A DNA stretch of 64,000 nucleotides from Achromobacter sp. Marseille-Q4962 (lineage in GTDB: Bacteria; Pseudomonadota; Gammaproteobacteria; Burkholderiales; Burkholderiaceae_B), in assembly GCF_943737005.1 (NCBI RefSeq), contig NZ_CALSFU010000013.1, positions 62,001-126,000 of the forward strand, read 5' to 3'. The position numbers were made by a program, and so were the translations under genes. Positions within the stretch are counted from its first letter, which is position 1; each line of letters begins with the position of its first letter. The notes below the pieces were generated by a model. The model saw nothing but the letters and a program-made list of their open reading frames with translations, was not told the origin of the DNA and searched no databases. Below, one piece after another: positions 8,630 to 17,589 of the stretch.

Positions 8630-8682
8630 CCGCGGGCGTTGCGCCGCGCCGCCCTGTACGGCGGCGCGGGCAGCGCCCGCGG
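8630..8682 (+). promoter_or_regulatory. Large stem-loop between gabT and gabD
   Basis: Two nested perfect arms can pair: CCGCGGGCG (8630-8638) with CGCCCGCGG (8674-8682), and CGCGCCGCC (8645-8653) with GGCGGCGCG (8660-8668), leaving a 6-nt loop. There is no T-run after it, so it looks more like an mRNA processing/stability element or partial attenuator than an intrinsic terminator. Confidence 0.6.
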
Positions 8683-8720
8683 CCTTTGCCGGCCGACCAT
8701 CCAATCAAGGAGACTCCAGC

Positions 8721-10190
8721 ATGACCCAACTGCCTCGCCCCCTGAGCCGTCCCGACCTGCTGCGCGATGCCTGCTACATCGACGGCAAGTGGGTGGGCGC
8801 CGGCTCCGGCCCCGCCATTGCGGTGGACAACCCCTCCACCGGCAAGACCATCGTCTCCGTGCCCAAACTGGGCCGCAAGGAAACCGAGCAGGCCATCGCC
8901 AGCGCCAACGCCGCGCTGCCCGCCTGGAGCGCCAAGACCGGCAAGGAACGCGCCGCCATCCTGCTGAAGTGGGCCCAGCTCATGATGCAGCACCAGCAGG
9001 ACCTGGCCACCATCATGACCGCCGAACAGGGCAAGCCCGTGACCGAGGCGGCCGGCGAAATCGCCTACGCGGCCTCGTTCCTGGAATGGTTCGGCGAAGA
9101 AGCCAAGCGCATCGACGGCGACGTGCTGCAAAGCCCCAAGGCCGGGCAGCGCCTGCTGGCGCTCAAGCAGCCCATCGGCGTCACCGCCGCCATCACGCCC
9201 TGGAACTTCCCGGCCGCCATGATTACCCGCAAGGCCGGCCCCGCGCTGGCGGCCGGCTGCACCATGGTGCTCAAGCCCGCCCAGCAGACGCCGCTGAGCG
9301 CCCTGGCCCTGGCCGTGCTGGCCGAGGAAGCCGGCGTGCCGCCCGGCGTGTTCCACGTCATCACCGGCAGCTCGCGCGAGATCGGCGCGGCGCTGTGCGA
9401 AAGCGACGTGGTGCGCAAGCTGAGCTTCACCGGCTCCACCGAAGTGGGCCGCACGCTAATGGAACAGTGCGCGCCCACCATCAAGAAGCTCTCGCTCGAA
9501 CTGGGCGGCAACGCGCCCTTCATCGTGTTCGACGACGCCGACCTGGACCGCGCGGTGGACGGCATTCTCGCCTCCAAGTACCGCAACGCCGGCCAGACCT
9601 GCGTGTGCGCCAACCGCATCTACGTGCAGGCGGGCGTGTACGAGGAAATCGCCAGGCGCCTGGTCGAGAAGGTCCAGGCCATGAAGGTGGGCGACGGCTT
9701 CGCCGACGGCGTGACCCAGGGTCCGCTGATCGACGCCAACGCGGTGGAAAAGGTGCAGGAGCACATCGCCGACGCCACGGCGCACGGCGCCAAGGTCATC
9801 GCGGGCGGCAAGCCGCACGCGCTGGGCGGCACGTTCTTCGAGCCCACCGTGGTGCGCGACGTGACGCAATCCATGCGCTTCGCCACCGAGGAAACCTTCG
9901 GCCCCGTGGCCCCGCTCTTCCGCTTCGAAACCGAGGAAGAAGTGATCCGCATGGCCAACAACACCATCTTCGGCCTGGCCGCCTACTTCTACACCCGCGA
10001 CTACGCCCGCATCTGGCGCGTCTCGGAAGGCCTGGAATACGGCATCGTCGGCATCAACACCGGCATCATCTCCAACGAGGTCGGCCCCTTCGGCGGCGTG
10101 AAGCAGTCGGGCCTGGGCCGCGAAGGCTCGAAGTACGGCATCGAGGAATACCTCGAGATCAAGTACCTCTGCGTGGACCTGGGAGGGTAA
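8721..10190 (+). CDS. gabD: NADP-dependent succinate-semialdehyde dehydrogenase
   Basis: A 489-residue aldehyde dehydrogenase that oxidises succinate semialdehyde to succinate, completing GABA degradation after gabT. Seen: TPWNFPAAMITRKAGPALAAGCT (split across cofactor-binding helices), catalytic ELGGNAPFIVF (Glu) and GQTCVCANR (nucleophilic Cys), and EETFGPVAP. Length is close to E. coli GabD (482). The ribosome site is AAGGAGAC 10 bp before the ATG. It shares the operon with gabT and is followed by stem-loops and a strong terminator. Because the hydroxyproline cluster downstream has no dedicated 2-oxoglutarate-semialdehyde dehydrogenase, moonlighting there is conceivable but unsupported. 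Confidence 0.95.
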   Translation: MTQLPRPLSRPDLLRDACYIDGKWVGAGSGPAIAVDNPSTGKTIVSVPKLGRKETEQAIASANAALPAWSAKTGKERAAILLKWAQLMMQHQQDLATIMTAEQGKPVTEAAGEIAYAASFLEWFGEEAKRIDGDVLQSPKAGQRLLALKQPIGVTAAITPWNFPAAMITRKAGPALAAGCTMVLKPAQQTPLSALALAVLAEEAGVPPGVFHVITGSSREIGAALCESDVVRKLSFTGSTEVGRTLMEQCAPTIKKLSLELGGNAPFIVFDDADLDRAVDGILASKYRNAGQTCVCANRIYVQAGVYEEIARRLVEKVQAMKVGDGFADGVTQGPLIDANAVEKVQEHIADATAHGAKVIAGGKPHALGGTFFEPTVVRDVTQSMRFATEETFGPVAPLFRFETEEEVIRMANNTIFGLAAYFYTRDYARIWRVSEGLEYGIVGINTGIISNEVGPFGGVKQSGLGREGSKYGIEEYLEIKYLCVDLGG

Positions 10191-10340
10191 GGTCCACCCC
10201 CGGAGCGCCACGGGCGCGTCCCCTCCAGGGAGCGCCGCCACGGACCGGCAAAGCCGGATCCGTGCGGCCCTGGCCGGGAGGGCCGCGCCAAGCCGCCGCG
10301 CTTCTTCCTTGTGAAGACATGAGGACCGGCAGGGCGTGAA

Positions 10341-10366
10341 GGGGCGGGCTTCGGCCCGCCCCTTTT
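10341..10366 (+). terminator. Rho-independent terminator after gabD
   Basis: Perfect 9-bp stem GGGGCGGGC (10341-10349) and GCCCGCCCC (10354-10362) around the stable TTCG tetraloop, followed by TTTT (10363-10366). It should end the gabT-gabD transcript. Confidence 0.92.
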
Positions 10367-10384
10367 GCCGCCTGCGCGCCCGGC

Positions 10385-10442
10385 TTATCCCCGCAAATTG
10401 TGGACAACCCGGCCGAAAAGTCCTGGACAGTCTTGAAAAGCC
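10385..10442. repeat. Intergenic repeat, copy A (TTATCCCC...TGTGGACAACCC element)
   Basis: Starts TTATCCCCGC, contains TTGTGGACAACCC and a tail with AAAAG, TGGACAG and AAAAGCC. It aligns through most of its length with the element at 17590-17648. The outer parts resemble two inverted, imperfect DnaA boxes (TTATCCCC and the complement of TTGTCCACA). Confidence 0.7.
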
Positions 10443-10522
10443 CTTTTGATTCAATCCCTTGCGGAATGCGATCAAATGCCGCCCAGGCATGCTAGATTTG
10501 CGCGTTGCCTGGACGAATCACG

Positions 10523-11359
10523 ATGAGCAGAACATTCACCCGCGAAGAGACGCGCCGGCTGGCGGCCATCCTGGCCGACACGGCCCAGGCCGAAGTCATG
10601 CCGCATTTCCGCAACCTGCCCGAAGGGGCCGTGCGCGGCAAGAGCTCGGCGCGCGACCTGGTCACCGACGCCGACGAAGCCGCCGAGCGCATGATCAGCG
10701 CGCGCCTGGCCAAGCTGTACCCCGGCGCCGTGCTGATCGGCGAAGAGGCGTCCACCCGCAATCCCGCCCTGCTGAACATGCTGGTCGATGCCGACCTGGC
10801 CTTCCTGATCGACCCCATCGACGGCACCCGCAATTACGTGGCGGGGCTGCCGCTCTTCGGCATGATGATCGCCGCCTGCCACCGCGGCGACGTAATCGCG
10901 GGCGTCATCTACGACCCCGTCCACCGCGACGCCGCGCTGGCGGTGCGCGGCGAAGGCGCCTGGGTGGAATACGAGCACGGCCGCCAGGCGGCGCTGGCCG
11001 TGGCCAGCCCGGCCCCGCCCTCGGAAATGGACGGCATGATCGCCACCGGCGCGCTGCCCGAGCCCCTGCGCACCACCGTCAACAGCCATCTGTCGCGGCT
11101 GGGCAGCACGGCCTCGCTGCGCTGCGCCGCGCACGAATACCGCATGCTGGCGGCCGGGCATTGCCACATCGCCTTCTACAACCAGCTCACGGCCTGGGAC
11201 CACGCCGCCGGCTGGCTGCTGCACCGCGAGGCGGGCGGCTACGCCGCCCATTTCGACGGCTCGCCCTACAAGCCCACGCACCGCAGCGGCGGGCTGCTCT
11301 ATGCGCCCGACGCGGGAAGCTGGCACGCCGCGCGCAAGGCGCTGCTGGGCGAGGAATAG
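10523..11359 (+). CDS. Inositol monophosphatase family phosphatase
   Basis: A 278-residue Mg2+-dependent sugar/inositol phosphatase (FIG superfamily). Metal-site motifs are visible: DLVTDADEAAE, IGEEAS (Glu of the first site), DPIDGTRNYVAGLP (the DPIDGT signature) and AWDHAAGWLL near the C-terminus. Members include SuhB-like inositol phosphatases, CysQ and HisN-type histidinol-phosphate phosphatases; the sequence alone does not decide the substrate. I took the ATG at 10523 (GGA upstream). The gene stands alone after the gabD terminator and is convergent with the AraC regulator, whose stop lies 36 bp beyond its own. Confidence 0.87.
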   Translation: MSRTFTREETRRLAAILADTAQAEVMPHFRNLPEGAVRGKSSARDLVTDADEAAERMISARLAKLYPGAVLIGEEASTRNPALLNMLVDADLAFLIDPIDGTRNYVAGLPLFGMMIAACHRGDVIAGVIYDPVHRDAALAVRGEGAWVEYEHGRQAALAVASPAPPSEMDGMIATGALPEPLRTTVNSHLSRLGSTASLRCAAHEYRMLAAGHCHIAFYNQLTAWDHAAGWLLHREAGGYAAHFDGSPYKPTHRSGGLLYAPDAGSWHAARKALLGEE

Positions 11360-11395
11360 CGGCGCGGCCCGAAGCCTGCGGCGCCCGCTCCTCGC

Positions 11396-12205
11396 TCAGG
11401 CCGGAGCGTACGCGGGCGGGGGCCCCGCGCGGCCGGCGGCCTCGCGGTAACGGCGGGGCGCGAGCCCGGTCAGCATCTTGAACTGGCGGGTGAATGCGCT
11501 GTGGTCGGTATAGCCGCAGCGCATGGCGATTTCCGTGATGGGCATGTCGGTGAGCAGCAGGCGGTGCGCGTGTTCCAGACGGGCCTTGTGGATCATCTGC
11601 CGCGGCGTCAGGTGGAACACGCGCTTGCAATACCGCTCCAACTGCGCGACGGACATGCCCGCGATGCGCGTGAGCTCCTGCATGGTCACCGGGCCGCCGA
11701 AATGGCGGCGTATGTGCGCTTCCACCGCCGCCAGCCGCCGGTAGGCCGGATGCGCGCCGCTGGCCGAGGGCAGGTCGACCGAAATGCCCATCAGGCCGAT
11801 GATCGCATCGCGGCGGTCGCGGATCGGCCGCTTGTGCGTGAGGCACCAGCCCGGCTCCCGGCTGCCGAACAGGTGCAGCTCCAGCTGGTCCTGCAGGATC
11901 ACGCCCTGCTTCAGCACGCGCCTGTCCTGCTCGGTGTATCCCGGCCCCAGGTGCGTGGGAAACACCTCCGCGCTGGTCTTGCCGAGCAGCGGCGCCAGCC
12001 GCTTCAGGCCGCAGCGCTGCACCAGCGTGCGGTTAGCCAGCAGATAGCGCGCCTGCAGATCCTTGACGAATATCGCGGCGGTGGGCACCGCGTCCAGAAT
12101 CGGCAAGAACAGCGACAGGCCCGATACCAGCTCTTCGATACTCTCGGGGCGATGCGGAGCGCTTGCGCCATCCACGAGCTCCAGCAGGGTCTGCATCATG
12201 GGCAT
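11396..12205 (-). CDS. PAS-AraC/XylS transcriptional regulator, probable hydroxyproline operon activator
   Basis: A 269-residue regulator. Residues about 30-135 form a PAS-like sensor (ILDAVPTAAIFVKDLQARYLLAN...RDRRDAIIGLMGISVDL), which is uncommon for AraC proteins that usually carry cupin domains. Residues about 150-255 hold the two AraC helix-turn-helix motifs (TMQELTRIAGMSVAQLERY and PITEIAMRCGYTDHSAFTRQFK). It is divergent from the hydroxyproline permease operon across 376 bp, as the AraC-type LhpR is near hydroxyproline genes in pseudomonads, so I infer it activates that operon. The ATG at 12205 follows GGAG. Confidence 0.85.
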   Translation of the reverse strand: MPMMQTLLELVDGASAPHRPESIEELVSGLSLFLPILDAVPTAAIFVKDLQARYLLANRTLVQRCGLKRLAPLLGKTSAEVFPTHLGPGYTEQDRRVLKQGVILQDQLELHLFGSREPGWCLTHKRPIRDRRDAIIGLMGISVDLPSASGAHPAYRRLAAVEAHIRRHFGGPVTMQELTRIAGMSVAQLERYCKRVFHLTPRQMIHKARLEHAHRLLLTDMPITEIAMRCGYTDHSAFTRQFKMLTGLAPRRYREAAGRAGPPPAYAPA

Positions 12206-12581
12206 CCAGTCTCCGGCGCGTTTGGCAGGCCGAAATTATGGACATGCCGAACAAGGCGCGTCAACGCGCGGCTCCGCTCCCGCGGGGCGCCGCGCCGGCG
12301 AAATCGGAGCCGGCATCGCGACTGTGCCGATTTCATCGTTCCCGGCGGCAAAAACCATCAAGCGCCCGCCCGCCCCCGGGCCCAATAATTCAACGACCCT
12401 GACGCAGCCGACAGGCCCGGGCGCGGCGCGCGCCCGTCCGGAGCCGGCATGGAAATGCGCGGTTTCATTCATCGGATCCCATGGCACCGGGAGTTTCCCC
12501 GACCGTGCATTTATCGGACGCCGGCCGGGATGATCGATGGGAGATCGTCCGCGGACCTACGACAACCCATAAGGAGACACC
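12206..12581. other. Divergent control region of the hydroxyproline operon
   Basis: A 376-bp non-coding gap between the AraC regulator and the permease. It contains a perfect 8-bp inverted repeat, GAAATCGG (12300-12307) and CCGATTTC (12327-12334), with a 19-bp spacer, which is a candidate regulator or hairpin site, and the strong ribosome site AAGGAGAC before the permease ATG. I could not assign -35/-10 boxes with confidence and saw no gene. Confidence 0.6.
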
Positions 12582-14213
12582 ATGCCAGGAAAGTTCAAGA
12601 AACAGCTCTCGCTGACCGACCTCACGTTCATCGGGCTGGGCGCCATATTCGGCTCGGGCTGGCTGTTCGCGGCCAGCCACGTTGCCGCGATCGCCGGACC
12701 CGCGGGAATTTTTTCCTGGCTGCTGGGCGGCTTCGCCGTGCTGCTGCTGGGCATCGTCTATTGCGAGCTGGGCGCGGCCCTGCCGCGCGCCGGCGGCGTG
12801 GTGCGCTACCCGGTGTACTCCCACGGTCCGCTGCTCGGCTACCTGATGGGTTTCATCACCCTGATCGCCTTCTCCAGCCTGGTGGCGATCGAGGTGGTCG
12901 CGTCGCGGCAGTATGCGGCCGCATGGTTCCCGGGCCTGACCAAGGCCGGCTCCAGCGAACCCACGCTCGCGGGCTGGCTGGTCCAGTTCGGCCTGCTCTG
13001 CCTCTTCTTCCAGCTCAACTACCGCAGCGTCAAGACCTTCGCCAAGGCCAACAACCTGGTCAGCGTGTTCAAGTTCATCGTGCCGCTGCTGGTCATCGGC
13101 GTGCTGTTCACCTTCTTCAAGCCGGAGAACTTCCAGGTCCAGGGCTTCGCCCCCTTCGGCCTGTCCGGCATAGAAATGGCGGTTTCCGCCGGCGGCATCA
13201 TCTTCGCCTACCTGGGGCTCACGCCCATCATCTCGGTAGCCAGCGAAGTGAAGAACCCGCAGCGCACCATTCCGATCGCGCTGATTCTTTCCGTGCTGCT
13301 CTCGACGGCCATCTACGTGCTGCTGCAACTGGCCTTTCTCGGCAGCGTGCCCACCGCCATGCTGGCCGACGGCTGGGCCGGCGTCTCCAGCGAGCTCGCG
13401 CTGCCCTACCGCGACATCGCCATGGCCCTGGGCGTGGGCTGGCTGGCCTACCTGGTGGTCGCCGACGCGGTGATCTCGCCCAGCGGCTGCGGCAACATCT
13501 ACATGAACGCCACGCCGCGCGTGGTCTACGGCTGGGCGCGGACCGGCACCTTCTTCAAGGTGTTCACCCGCATCGACGAGCCGTCGGGCATCCCGCGTCC
13601 CGCGCTGTGGCTGACCTTCGGCCTGTCGGTGTTCTGGACCCTGCCGTTTCCGTCCTGGGAAGCCCTGATCAACGTGGTGTCGGCCGCGCTGGTGCTGAGC
13701 TACGCCGTGGCGCCGGTGTCCGTGGCCGCGCTGCGCCGCAACGCGCCCGCCATGCCGCGCCCGTTCCGCGTCCGCTGCATGAGCGTGATCGGTCCGCTGT
13801 CCTTCATCATCGCCGCGCTGATCGTCTACTGGTCGGGCTGGGGCACCGTGTCCTGGCTGCTGGGCCTGCAGATCCTGATGTTCGCGGTGTACCTGCTGTG
13901 CGGCCGCCTGGTGCCCACCCGGCACCTCGACCTGCGCCAGCAGGTGCGCTCCTCGGCCTGGCTCATCGGCTTCTATGCCGCCACCATTGCGCTGTCCTGG
14001 CTGGGCAGTTTCGGCGGCCTGGGCGTGCTCGGCCATCCGCTGGACACCATCGCGGTGGCGGCGTGCGCGCTGGGCATCTATTACTGGGGCGCTGCGACGG
14101 GCGTGCCCGCCCACCTGGTGCGCCTGGCCGGAGACGATGAAAGCGAGACGGGCGCCGGCGCCGAGAGCCAGGACCGGGACCCCGGGAGCGCCTATGCCCG
14201 CGCTTCGTCCTGA
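12582..14213 (+). CDS. APC-family amino acid permease (probable hydroxyproline uptake)
   Basis: A 543-residue inner-membrane transporter of the amino acid-polyamine-organocation superfamily with about 12-14 hydrophobic segments. The first helix region LTFIGLGAIFGSGWLFAAS carries the substrate-binding GxGxG-like turn, and helix 6 region AGGIIFAYLGLTPIISVASEVKNPQR carries the conserved E-x-KNPxR. First gene of the operon (AAGGAGAC before the ATG), followed by epimerase, deaminase and oxidase, so hydroxyproline is the likely cargo. The family resembles YcaM/AspT-like APC members; specificity is inferred from context only. The C-terminal about 30 residues are a polar, acidic tail. Confidence 0.85.
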   Translation: MPGKFKKQLSLTDLTFIGLGAIFGSGWLFAASHVAAIAGPAGIFSWLLGGFAVLLLGIVYCELGAALPRAGGVVRYPVYSHGPLLGYLMGFITLIAFSSLVAIEVVASRQYAAAWFPGLTKAGSSEPTLAGWLVQFGLLCLFFQLNYRSVKTFAKANNLVSVFKFIVPLLVIGVLFTFFKPENFQVQGFAPFGLSGIEMAVSAGGIIFAYLGLTPIISVASEVKNPQRTIPIALILSVLLSTAIYVLLQLAFLGSVPTAMLADGWAGVSSELALPYRDIAMALGVGWLAYLVVADAVISPSGCGNIYMNATPRVVYGWARTGTFFKVFTRIDEPSGIPRPALWLTFGLSVFWTLPFPSWEALINVVSAALVLSYAVAPVSVAALRRNAPAMPRPFRVRCMSVIGPLSFIIAALIVYWSGWGTVSWLLGLQILMFAVYLLCGRLVPTRHLDLRQQVRSSAWLIGFYAATIALSWLGSFGGLGVLGHPLDTIAVAACALGIYYWGAATGVPAHLVRLAGDDESETGAGAESQDRDPGSAYARASS

Positions 14214-14264
14214 CGGTCCGGCCGTCTCCCCCTCCGCTCTTGCACGCTTCCAATGGACAGGTTC

Positions 14265-15191
14265 ATGAAACGCATACATGTCATCGACTCCCACACCGGC
14301 GGCGAGCCCACGCGCCTGGTGATGCAGGGCTTTCCCGAACTGGCCGGCGCCACGCTGGCCGAAAAGCGCCATGCCCTGCGCGAGCATCATGACCAATGGC
14401 GCCGCGCCTGCCTGCTCGAGCCGCGCGGCAACGACGTGCTGGTGGGCGCCCTGTACTGCGCCCCCGAGTCGCCCGGCGCCGTTTGCGGCGTGATCTTCTT
14501 CAACAACGCCGGCTACCTCAACATGTGCGGCCACGGCACCATCGGTCTGGCCGCGTCCCTGCGCCACCTCGGAATGATCGGCCCGGGCGTGCACAGGTTC
14601 GACACCCCGGTCGGCCCGGTGAGCGCCACCCTGCACGAAGACGGCGCGGTGACCATCGGCAACGTGCCGGCCTACCGCTACCGCCGGCAGGTGCCGGTGG
14701 ACGTCCCCGGCCACGGCCGCGTGCACGGCGACGTCGCCTGGGGCGGCAACTGGTTCTTCCTGGTTTCCGAACACGGCCAGTCGCTGCGGCTGGACAACGT
14801 CGAGGCGCTGACGGCATTCACCTGGTCGCTGCTCCAGGCGCTGCACGCCCAGGGCATCCACGGCGAAGGCGGCGCCCCGATCGACCACGTCGAGCTGTTC
14901 GCCGACGACGCCGAGGCCGACAGCCGCAATTTCGTCATGTGCCCGGGCAAGTCCTACGACCGCTCCCCCTGCGGCACCGGCACCAGCGCCAAGCTGGCGT
15001 GCCTGGCCGCCGACGGCAAGCTGGCGCCCGGCCAGACCTGGGTGCAGGCCGGCATCACCGGCAGCCGCTTCGAGGGCCGCTACGAATGGGAGGACGGCCG
15101 CATCCGCCCTTTCATCACGGGCCGTGCCTACATCACCGCCGACAGCACGCTGCTGATCGACGAACAGGATCCGTTCGCGTGGGGCATCTGA
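14265..15191 (+). CDS. 4-hydroxyproline 2-epimerase (proline racemase family)
   Basis: A 308-residue cofactor-independent epimerase that interconverts trans-4-hydroxy-L-proline and cis-4-hydroxy-D-proline. Both catalytic cysteines are visible: Cys88 in NMCGHGTIG and Cys236 in [10 protein letters not shown], the pair that distinguishes 2-epimerases from dehydratases, which have Thr at the second site. [10 protein letters not shown] at the N-terminus and the length match characterised enzymes. An ATG 12 bp upstream (14253) is possible, but the one at 14265 has GGACAGG before it and matches the family start. Surrounded by permease and downstream pathway enzymes. Confidence 0.93.
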   Translation: MKRIHVIDSHTGGEPTRLVMQGFPELAGATLAEKRHALREHHDQWRRACLLEPRGNDVLVGALYCAPESPGAVCGVIFFNNAGYLNMCGHGTIGLAASLRHLGMIGPGVHRFDTPVGPVSATLHEDGAVTIGNVPAYRYRRQVPVDVPGHGRVHGDVAWGGNWFFLVSEHGQSLRLDNVEALTAFTWSLLQALHAQGIHGEGGAPIDHVELFADDAEADSRNFVMCPGKSYDRSPCGTGTSAKLACLAADGKLAPGQTWVQAGITGSRFEGRYEWEDGRIRPFITGRAYITADSTLLIDEQDPFAWGI

Positions 15192-15255
15192 GCCTCCCGG
15201 CGCCCGCCTCTCCGCCTTCCCTATCCCGAACCGAACGCTTCAAGGAGCCACGACC

Positions 15256-16203
15256 ATGACCGACAACATCTTCACCGGCTGCATTCCCGCCCTCATGACC
15301 CCCTGCACCGCCGCGCGCAAGCCGGACTTCGACGCCCTGGTGGCCAAGGGCCGCGAACTGGTCGGCCTCGGCATGAGCGCAGTGGTGTACTGCGGCTCCA
15401 TGGGCGACTGGCCGCTGCTCACCGAGGCCGAACGCCAGGAAGGCGTGGCCCGCCTGGTGGCCGCGGGCGTTCCGACCATCGTCGGCACCGGCGCGGTCAA
15501 TACGCGCGAGGCCGTCTCCCACGCGGCGCACGCCGCCAGGGTCGGCGCCCAGGGCCTGATGGTCATTCCCCGCGTGCTCTCCCGCGGCGCCTCGCCCGTC
15601 GCGCAGAAGGCGCACTTCTCCGCCATTCTCGCGGCCGCGCCCGGGCTGCCGGCGGTGATCTACAACAGCCCCTACTACGGCTTCCCCACCCGCGCCGACC
15701 TGTTCTTCGAGCTGCGCCGCGCGTTCCCCAACCTGATCGGTTTCAAGGAGTTCGGCGGCGCGGCCGACCTGCGCTACGCGGCCGAGCACATCGCGTCCCA
15801 GGACGAAGGGATCACGCTCATGGTGGGCGTGGACACCCAGGTCGTCCATGGTTTCGTCAACTGCAACGCCACCGGCGCCATCACCGGCATCGGCAACGCC
15901 CTGCCGCGCGAGGTGCTGCAGCTGGTGGCGCTGAGCAAGCAGGCGGCCCGGGGCGACGCCAGGGCGCGCCGCCTGGCCCGCGAACTCGAGGCGGCGCTGT
16001 CCGTGCTCTCGTCCTTCGATGAAGGCTGCGACCTGGTGCTCTACTACAAGCACCTGATGGTGCTCAACGGCGACACCGAATACACCCTGCACTTCAACGA
16101 AACCGACGCGCTCAGCGACGCGCAGCGCCGCTACGCCGAGAAGCAGTACGCGCTGTTCCGCCAGTGGCACGCCGGATGGTCGGCCGAGCAGGGCCTTGCC
16201 TGA
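15256..16203 (+). CDS. DapA-superfamily lyase, probable pyrroline-4-hydroxy-2-carboxylate deaminase
   Basis: A 315-residue class-I aldolase-fold enzyme of the dihydrodipicolinate synthase/N-acetylneuraminate lyase superfamily. The Schiff-base lysine is about Lys164 in LIGFKEFGG and the catalytic tyrosine lies in VIYNSPYYGF. The hydroxyproline-type active-site turn YCGSMGDWPLL replaces the DapA GTTGE loop, as in LhpC/HypD deaminases that convert 1-pyrroline-4-hydroxy-2-carboxylate to 2-oxoglutarate semialdehyde plus ammonia. Position between epimerase and oxidase supports this. AAGGAG precedes the ATG. Confidence 0.9.
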   Translation: MTDNIFTGCIPALMTPCTAARKPDFDALVAKGRELVGLGMSAVVYCGSMGDWPLLTEAERQEGVARLVAAGVPTIVGTGAVNTREAVSHAAHAARVGAQGLMVIPRVLSRGASPVAQKAHFSAILAAAPGLPAVIYNSPYYGFPTRADLFFELRRAFPNLIGFKEFGGAADLRYAAEHIASQDEGITLMVGVDTQVVHGFVNCNATGAITGIGNALPREVLQLVALSKQAARGDARARRLARELEAALSVLSSFDEGCDLVLYYKHLMVLNGDTEYTLHFNETDALSDAQRRYAEKQYALFRQWHAGWSAEQGLA

Positions 16204-16232
16204 GCCTCCCGCCCCGCCCGACAAGGATCCCT

Positions 16233-17546
16233 ATGCCGAACGATTCCCGCAGCGACGGCGCGCCTGACGGCGCGGATGTGGACACGGACGTGGCCGTGGT
16301 GGGCGCCGGCATCATCGGCGTCGCCTGCGCCCTGGCGCTGGCCCGGCAGGGCCTGCGCGTCACGGTCATCGACGGCCAGGAGCCGGGCCGGGGCGCATCG
16401 TACGGCAATGCCGGGCACCTGGCGACCGAGCAGGTGTTCCCCATCGCCGACGCATCCATCCTCAAGCGCCTGCCGGCCATGCTCATGGACCCGCTGGGGC
16501 CGCTGCGCCTGGACTGGAAACACCTGCCGCGCGCGCTGCCCTGGTTCGCCCGCCTGCTGCTGAACCTGCGGCCCGCGCCTTTCCGGCGCACCGTGGCGGG
16601 CATCCGCGCGCTCAACGAAAACAGCCTGGATGCCTGGCGACGCCTGTTGCGGTCCATCGGAGGCGAGGACCTGCTCGTACAGGAAGGCTCTCTGCTGGTC
16701 TTCGAGCGGCCCGAATCGCGCCACGCGATCGACGCCCTGCGGGCGCGCCTGGAGCAGGAGGAGGTTCCGGTCGACACCTGGCGCGCCGGGGCGGTGCGCG
16801 ATGCGGCGCCGCAATTGAGCGCGCACCTGCAGGGCGGGCTGTTCTTTCCCCGGACCGGGCATTTCGTCGACCCCTACCGCGTCGTGCTGCGCCTGGCGGA
16901 AGCGGCGCAAGCCTGCGGCGTGCGCTTTCTCAGGCGGCAGGTGCGGGGCGGCCGCCTGCGCGACGGCGGCGCTTGCGCCGGCGGGGTTGCGCTGGCGACC
17001 AGCCAGGGAGAGCTGCGCGCCCGCCGCGTGCTGATCGCCTGCGGCGCCCATTCGGCGGGACTCACAGCGCAACTGACCGGCATCCGGGTGCCGCTGGACA
17101 CCGAGCGCGGCTATCACCTGAGCCTGCCCCGCGAACACGGGCGGCTGCCCTTTCCGGTCACGTCGCTGGAGCGCAAGTTCATCATGACGCCCATGGCCGG
17201 CGGGCTGAGGCTGGCGGGCACCGTCGAATTCGCCGGCCTCAAGCGGCCTGCCGACCTGAAGCGCGCCTGGCAACTGCACCGGCTGAGCCAGGGCCTGTTC
17301 GGCGCGGACCTCGATGCCGGCGACGCCACGGCCTGGATGGGTTTTCGTCCCTCCCTGCCGGACTCGCTGCCCGTCATCGACCGGGTCTGCGGCGGCCGGG
17401 TGCTGCTTGCCTTCGGCCACCAGCACCTGGGCCTCACCCACGCCGCGGTCACGGCCGAATGGATCGGGCAACTGGCCGCGCCGCCCGCCGCCGGCGCGCC
17501 GCGCGCCCTGCCCGACCTGGCCGCCTACCGCCTGGATCGCTTCTGA
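16233..17546 (+). CDS. FAD-dependent D-hydroxyproline oxidase/dehydrogenase (DAO family)
   Basis: A 437-residue D-amino-acid dehydrogenase-like flavoprotein. The dinucleotide fold VAVVGAGIIGVACALALARQG lies near residues 22-44 in split form (GAGIIG core), RGASYGNAGHLA follows, and the C-terminal WMGFRPSLPDSLPVIDR and FGHQHLGLTHA match DadA/LhpB-like enzymes. In this operon it should oxidise cis-4-hydroxy-D-proline to 1-pyrroline-4-hydroxy-2-carboxylate at the membrane or cytosol. I chose the ATG at 16233 (MPNDSRSDG) after AAGGA; an earlier in-frame start at 16164 would overlap the deaminase. Last gene of the operon. Confidence 0.9.
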   Translation: MPNDSRSDGAPDGADVDTDVAVVGAGIIGVACALALARQGLRVTVIDGQEPGRGASYGNAGHLATEQVFPIADASILKRLPAMLMDPLGPLRLDWKHLPRALPWFARLLLNLRPAPFRRTVAGIRALNENSLDAWRRLLRSIGGEDLLVQEGSLLVFERPESRHAIDALRARLEQEEVPVDTWRAGAVRDAAPQLSAHLQGGLFFPRTGHFVDPYRVVLRLAEAAQACGVRFLRRQVRGGRLRDGGACAGGVALATSQGELRARRVLIACGAHSAGLTAQLTGIRVPLDTERGYHLSLPREHGRLPFPVTSLERKFIMTPMAGGLRLAGTVEFAGLKRPADLKRAWQLHRLSQGLFGADLDAGDATAWMGFRPSLPDSLPVIDRVCGGRVLLAFGHQHLGLTHAAVTAEWIGQLAAPPAAGAPRALPDLAAYRLDRF

Positions 17547-17589
17547 CCCCGGTTTTCGAGCGCCCCGGAACAAGGGTTATCCCGGAGAG

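Larger units (their letters stand above)
10191..10522 (+). other. Non-coding region downstream of gabD
   Basis: This 332-bp gap contains a hairpin with one bulge (CACGGACCGGC 10239-10249 pairing with GCCGGATCCGTG 10253-10264), a perfect intrinsic terminator (10341-10366), an intergenic repeat with DnaA-box-like ends (10385-10442), and then the presumed promoter of the inositol-phosphatase gene. I saw no protein gene in it. Confidence 0.75.
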
